From NCBI GenBank assembly GCA_030737835.1, contig JAUJYN010000016.1, forward strand, positions 2,023,001 through 2,087,000: DNA of 64,000 bases, read 5' to 3'. Made by a program: the position numbers and the translations under genes. This stretch comes from Acorus gramineus. Its lineage: Eukaryota; Streptophyta; Magnoliopsida; Acorales; Acoraceae. The notes under the pieces are model-generated. The model made no database searches. It was not told where the DNA came from and saw only the letters and a list, made by a program, of their open reading frames with translations. Below are positions 58,342-64,000 of this stretch, in pieces; the stretch's first letter is position 1, and each line of letters opens with the position of its first letter.

Positions 58342-60328
58342 TGTCACGTCCCAGGGCGGCCGTCCCCGAGATGTGGCAATAATGAAATATCAGCTATCAA
58401 TACCTGAGGTCAACAAAGACTCCAACAACAACACACAAGGTGGCAAAGCAAAGATAATGATAACTGACTGAAAAGCGGAAGCATAAGATATCAACAATGT
58501 CTGTAAACCAAAAACATTATTACAGACTCGAATACACAATCATTGTCCTGTGAGAGCCAAGCCTAGTCCAAATAAAATACAACCTGTGCCACATGCACGA
58601 TTTACAATACATAAAATGACTCTAGGACTGCTGACAGCCTCGCACTCGCCACCCGTCGAAAGAACGCTCCACGCCCATAAGACCACGCCACAGGGAAGCT
58701 CCAGCTCCATGCCCAACACTGCCCCTGAAAAGAAATAGTATGCGAGGGGTGAGCTACAAGCTCAGTGAGTGGTTGGAAACCAATCACCAATACAACAGTT
58801 CAATACTAAAGCAATTTCCTTTCAAGGAAAACATGGGTAGAAACCCAATGGATAACAAGGTCACGCGGCGGCGCGACCAACCTCACCCTCACCCTCACTC
58901 CTGGAGGGAGACTCTTGGGACTTTTGGGGGGGGGGAGACCATACCGTTGGTCAAGGAGACCTGGGATTACTGGTCCACACAACACTACTGGATCACCAAC
59001 CTCACCCTAACCCTCACTCCCGAAGGGAGACTCTTGGGACTCTTGGGGAGAACCATACCGTTGGTCGAAGAGACCCGTAATTACTGGTCTACACAACACT
59101 ACTGGATCATCTACATCTAGATAACTGCCCAACGATGTCTTTGAACATCGATACGCAACTGGACCCAACAACTATGGGAACGGACGAACAACGAATGGGT
59201 CACGCGGCGACGTGTCTTCACCTCATCCTCACCCTCACCCTCACCCTTTAGAGGTGACATAGGACTTTTGGAGAGATTAGACTCCTCTACACCCTTGGTC
59301 CACCGGTAGCCCTTTCCCCGGGTAGTCTCTACCTAGTATACTCCCACGATCAGTACGCTCCCGAACGCATCGGTACCACCTACGGATGGGAGCCCTCTGT
59401 CAAGAAAGCTTTCCCAATGTCGGGGAGTTCCTACATGGATCCAACGAAGGGGAGAACGATTCCACGCTCGCAATATCATTTGTTAGCCCTCTCCCGGGTA
59501 GCCTCTATCTGGTATACTCCCACGATCAGTACGCTTCCGAATGCATCGGTGGTACCTACGGATGGGAGCCCTTTGTCAGGACAGCTACAACCTAGGCCGC
59601 TTCAACACAAACGACATTGGGAGGAAACAGTCCATGTTCGCAAAGTGAACCCAATGGAAGAACAACTACTCTCGATAATCACATATTGATGATATCGAAT
59701 ACTATTGCACTCCCACACGGTTGCGTCGCTCGGACACAAGGGGGGGGGGTGCCTCTGCTCTCATGCAGAAATAATCCCAAGGCACATAACCCAACAGGCG
59801 GTTCATATACATGCCTAGCACGGGTAGGCCTAGCTTAATACCACAACTACCGGCTTAACAAAACCGATAAGATAATGAATTCTCCTGAATTCCAAACGAG
59901 TGCATCGCTTGGATGCACGGGGGCGATTACATCGCTAGCGCTCTAACTAATATGGTACAACCCAACAACGGGTCATACCCACGCCTATTTCAGATAGGCC
60001 TAATCAGTTTTAACATGCGCATATATATTCAGGAGAATTATATCATAGCTATGTGCATGAACCATATGCACGATCATCTAACAATTGATTATAAGGGTAA
60101 CCCCTAACATGGATTTACATCATAAACAACATGCATACAAGGTATGGCCATTAATCATATAAGCACAAAAGGCATAACTTAAGCATGCGTTGGATATCAC
60201 CAACTTAAAAGGTAAGGGTCAAGCGCAAATCTCGCGCACTAACAGGTGCATGCCAATATTCCAAATGAACCTGAGTCGAGTAGGAAATCGCATCTACTTA
60301 CTCAGTTCGTGCAGAGGGAGAGGGCGAG
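58342..60328 (-). repeat. Family-B long LTR-like copy B6
   Basis: The terminus tgtcacgtcccaggg is followed by the usual landmarks. Two copies of the block ctcaccctcac(t)cc ... gggagactcttgggac ... accataccgttggtc lie at 58875-58960 and 59005-59080. Two copies of a ggtagcctctacctggtatac-type block are at 59300-59345 and 59495-59540. It matches B4 (24740-27847) in reverse order. It is interrupted at 60329 by an Athila-like LTR. Confidence 0.6.
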
Positions 60329-61875
60329 TGATAAGCATATTAATTATACATTAAAACCCCTTAATCTAAGTTTCTATATCCTTATTTTATGTATAATAAT
60401 AACTAATATTAAGAATTCATGTGTTATTGCAGGTAATTGACTTAAATGATGATTATCAATACAAGATATGCTACAAATCAGTTAAAGATGTGAAGGAGAA
60501 TCAAGAGTTTCTAGAAGATCCTTATGGAAAAAGATTTGGTTAAGATTGAATAAAAATCAATCCAATCAAATATATTCTTCAAAATCCCGTCCCACTGTTT
60601 TGATCATAACTTTTGCCTCAAGTATCTGATTTATTCTCATGATATGGCGTTGGAAAGATAATTTTAAGATCTACAAATCACTATTTCATGCAGATTTCGT
60701 AATTCCATCTTATTACGGGTCAAAAAGCCATATGTAGATTCTGCAGAAGTTCAATAACGGGAATTAAATCTAAACTTCATATGAGGAAGGTTGAGGCCAA
60801 TCTTAACTACCAAATCTTAACCATCCATTATATTGCAAATAAATGGTTGAGATTCAAGAGCTGGAGACTATAAGAGGAGGCACAAAGACAATCAAAAGGA
60901 GAAGAAGAATTCAAGAGTTTTGCTTTGTTTTTATTTTTCTTTTCATCTCATATATTTTGATTCTTGTATTCTATTAGATCTGAATTTTAATATTAATTTT
61001 GTAAGTTTTTATTTTCAGAAATATTTTATAATATGGTCTCTATTATTTTTCTTTTATTTTGTTTGATCATGTCTTCTAGTAGCTAAATCTTCAACTAGGG
61101 TTGAAGATGAAACCATGGAATGCTAGTTTAGGATTTTATATTTAGATTTGAATTCTCCATATTGTTTGTTTTATTGCGTATCAATCTCTCCTTCAATTCT
61201 CTTTTGAAACCTTTTATGTGAATTTCTTATTACCTTCTTCAAAAATCTCTTGTATTTGATTTGATAAAATATGCTTTGATTGAGTTCTATGATATTTTAT
61301 GCTCTTCTTAACATGTTGAATATTGAGTTGGTAGATTTTATAAAGGGAAGGGAGATAGATCATTCTATTGGATTTTCATAAATCAAGATTTTTAATTGTA
61401 GAATCATCTTCAAGGATCTCTTATTTAGGGTTTGATAGGGTATGCTTGGTTAACTATTTGATATCTTATTCTCTTCCTAATATGTGAATATTGAGATGAT
61501 TGTTTTGATTTCAAATCTGATTTTATGAAATAATTAATATGATTTTAAATATTTATTTTCCGATTGGTATTTGATTAACGTCAATATTGATTGAGTTATA
61601 TGGTGGAGTTTCATATTTGAATATAATCCCTAAATTGGTATTGCATGGTGGATTCTAAAACCCTAGTTATCTTTTTATATTAATATTCTCTTTTTAATAA
61701 TAATAATAAATAAATAAAAAACTTCATCAATCTTTCTTTCTAGTTCGATTAGTTAAATTGATTAATAATCTGATTTAAACAATTCTCTGTGGGTTCGACC
61801 CGTATTTGCTAGATCTATACTTCTGTAATGATCCGTGCACTTGCGGTAATTAATAACAACTTAAATATTCAATCA
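60329..61875 (+). mobile_element. Athila-like 5' LTR (1.55 kb)
   Basis: It begins tgataagcatattaa at the point where the family-B alignment stops, and ends cttaaatattcaatca. Six bases later lies the PBS at 61882. The end of the LTR carries ctgtgggttcgaccc and gatccgtgcacttgcgg, typical of Athila/Tat LTR ends. Only the 5' LTR and about 125 bp of interior remain before a family-B copy at 62003. Confidence 0.75.
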
Positions 61876-61881
61876 AGTTTT

Positions 61882-61899
61882 TGGTGCCGTTGCCGGGTA
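61882..61899 (+). other. PBS (Asp-tRNA type, degenerate)
   Basis: tggtgccgttgccgggta corresponds to tggcgccgttgccgggga, the Asp-tRNA-complementary PBS widely found in Athila-type elements, with two changes. Confidence 0.75.
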
Positions 61900-62002
61900 A
61901 TTGTTTCAAATTAAATTTGATATTGATTTATCTTTCGGATTAGTTTCTTTCTCTTTGTTTTTGCTGATTTTTTTTTCTTTTTGTGTTTTGTAGGATATCT
62001 AG

Positions 62003-64000
62003 TGTTATATATGTGTCACTTTTTGGCCTATTGGCAACCATTGGAGCATTTTTAGCAGTTTTAAAATTTTTGTGTTTTTCGATCGGAACCGCATAATTTT
62101 GGACTGTTAGCTATCGTCCGAGTTAGAGGACTCTGATTGAAAATCTAACTGCATATTATGTGTCCTGGTGCCGTTTTAAGCCACTCATGAAAATTTCATC
62201 GAATTCCGGCATCGTTTCCAAAAATTTCGCAGTTCCGGGGCGTATCCGGGTTTTTAAGTCGCACGCTATATATATGTGAGATCTAAAACTCGAGTTACTA
62301 TTCATCATCTTCCTCCCCAAACCCTCTCTCTCCCCTTCTCCGTTTTTCTTCCGTTTGAGCCCCTTAGACCCTTCAAAACTAAAAACCCAAAGCACGAGAA
62401 GTGTAGATCGGGTCCCGATCTACACTCCGGTGTTTTCAAAACCCGATTCCGACGACTCTAGCCACTCCGACCACCTCTCTTTCTCCTCTGTTTTGGCCCG
62501 ATTCGAGGGCCGTGGTAGATCGGGGCATGGGAGAGCTTTTGGGAAGGGTTCCGGCGCGCGGAGAGCCACCGGACGCCTCTTCCTCCCCTCGGTAAGCCTT
62601 CTTTCCCTCTTTTTCTTGCATAGATGTATGCTAGGGAGGTGGATCTAGGGTTGGGTGGTGGTCGGAGGCGGTGGGTGGCCGTCGGGGGCAGTGGGAGGCG
62701 GTCGGAGGCCGTTGGAGGCTTTCGGGTGGTGGTGGAGGTGCTCGAGCAGTGGCAGGCCTTGTCCCGAGCAGCAGGCAGCGGCTCAGGCAGCGCACAGGCT
62801 GGGCGCGCGCGGGTATGCGCGCGTGCGTGTGCGTGGCGTGCGCGCGGGTGAGCGCGGGTCTGGTGCGAGGAGCTGGTCGTGCTGGGTGCGCTGAGTGGGC
62901 TGGCAGTGCTGGCGTGTGGGCTGGTGGCCTCGGGCAGCTCAGGCGCAGGGGCTGGCAGGGCGCGCGTGAGCGTGCGCGCGGGCGTGCACTCGGCGGGGAG
63001 AGCTGGAGGCCAGCTAGGCGGGTATGCGCGGGGAGCTGTGCGCGAGGAGCTGATGGCGAGCTGCGCGCGAGGTGCTGGTCGCGCTGGTCTGGGCACGAGG
63101 AGCTGGTCGCGCGGGTGCTAGGCGTGCGGGCAGTGGTGGTGTGTGCGCGAGGTGCTGGTCGAGCAGGCGAGGTGTGCGCGAGGTGCTGGTCGAGCAGGCG
63201 AGGTGTGCGCGAGGTGCTGTTCGAGCAGGCGAGGTGTGCGCGATGCGCGGTGGGGCAGGCGAAGTGTGCGCGAGGTGCTGATTGAGCAGGGCAGTGCGCG
63301 CGGAGGGCGCGGCGAGGCAGTGGTGGGCCGTGCGGAGTGCTCGCGGGGCAGCGCGAGGTGTTCGGGGCGCGCGGGCTACTGCGGCGGGGCGCAGTGGACG
63401 CGCGGAGCCCCGGGGTTGGTGCGGCGGCGTGTCCAGACGGCGGGCTGAGGCGCGGCGGTGCACCCGGGCGGTCGGGTGGCCGTGCGGGTGGTTGCCGGGG
63501 GTGTTGGGTGTTTGATTTGGGGTTTTGGGGTATTTATTGTGTATTATTGGGTATTTGTGGATTTATTCTAACTAGTTAATACCCTGTCTTGCAGATCTCG
63601 ACGGACGGTCGCGCGTCGACCCGAATTCCGGTGAGTGGGACAACCCAACCCAGTTTGGGAGGCGTTACATGCTTTGGGCGTGTACCGATCTCCCCTGGGG
63701 CGTATAGTTTGTATTAATTATTGCAATTATAATCTATGTAAGCATGATGTGTGTGTAGAATTGCATGCCACCCTAGATTGTGTGATAGGGACTTGCACCC
63801 TTAGGATTGTGCATGAGCCGTGCATCCTGCCACCTCGCTATCATGCTAGGAAAGCCCGACCTGTGCATGCGTCCTATTAGTTTGGTTTATTTAATTAAAT
63901 GCGAACTGTAATAATAGATAGCATGCTTAGGGAATATAAGGGGGCCTTGCGAGGTTAACATTGAGACCCGGGTTAGGGTACTCCGTGTTCCTCGTTTGGT
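62003..64000 (+). repeat. Family-B long LTR copy B7 (runs off the window)
   Basis: It starts tgttatatatgtgtcac and repeats the landmarks of B1: ttttcgatcggaaccgc (62076), ctaactgcatattatg, a TATA run (tatatata, 62267), a CT-rich leader, the CG-rich block (62780-63480), cttgcagatctcg (63590), gagtgggacaaccc, cctggggcg. It ends at the window edge within the gaggttaacattgagacc word shared with B2. Long frames here, on both strands, are composition artefacts. Confidence 0.6.
63138..63290. repeat. 31-bp tandem repeat in the CG-rich block of B7
   Basis: Units containing aggtgctggtcgagcaggcg start at 63150, 63181 and 63212, with degenerate neighbours, giving a 31-bp period and about four copies. 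Confidence 0.85.

Noticed and set aside
62458-63579. Open frames of up to 200 codons in LTR copy B7
   Set aside because: Same CG-rich composition artefact; they overlap tandem repeats and have no conserved counterpart in B1.
1-64000. tRNA, rRNA or snRNA genes
   Set aside because: I looked for tRNA-like arms, 5S and U-RNA words and saw none convincing; PBS motifs are only tRNA-complementary.

Overview
This is nuclear DNA of a flowering plant. It has long AT-rich introns with plant-type splice sites, CT-rich 5' leaders, a plant-type TMEM18 homologue, and a dense pile of nested plant transposable elements. I cannot name the species. Only two loci look like ordinary host genes; nearly everything else is mobile DNA in various states of decay.

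Layout. 1-2565: end of one long LTR (family B), most of another (family A), then a Tat-type Ty3/gypsy fragment: an antisense accessory-ORF remnant followed by an LTR. 3302-9167 (minus): TMEM18-like gene with long introns. 9477-14865: a 5.4 kb unit with terminal inverted repeats (TIRs) carrying a Myb/SANT-like gene of PIF/Harbinger ORF1 type, broken by a one-base A-run expansion, with no DDE transposase. 15402-20249: three family-B long-LTR copies in opposite orientations. 20250-23303: a family-A LTR bracketed by two miniature retrotransposons (TRIMs) in opposite orientation. 23304-24700: ORF remnant, 3' end and a 50-bp minisatellite. 24740-27847: another B copy. 27848-36575: 3' part of a Tat element with two antisense accessory ORFs, split by a 2.37 kb solo LTR with a perfect 5-bp target-site duplication (TSD), ending in its 3' LTR. 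36930-43302: a 6.4 kb Mutator-like element (MULE). 43485-51000: an intact seven-exon host gene. 51001-54100: AT-rich DNA plus a 5'-truncated LINE with an 18-bp TSD. 54101-64000: further B copies, a Tat pol remnant with two RNase H domains, and an Athila-like LTR with primer-binding site (PBS).

The most interesting object is the MULE. Its transposase has three frameshifts. The co-oriented plant-mobile-domain (PMD) gene beside it is fully open across six exons (607 codons) with every splice phase consistent. Both ends carry arrays of near-perfect palindromes (core ggagacgg, TATA-rich centre, ccgtctcc). It lies in the 5' flank of the seven-exon gene and separates that gene from a distal upstream block. 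A partial duplicate of upstream block plus exon 1, without the MULE, lies inside the gene's own intron 1.

Calls rest on reading the sequence. Family assignments come from recognised motifs, not database searches; element borders without a TSD are approximate.
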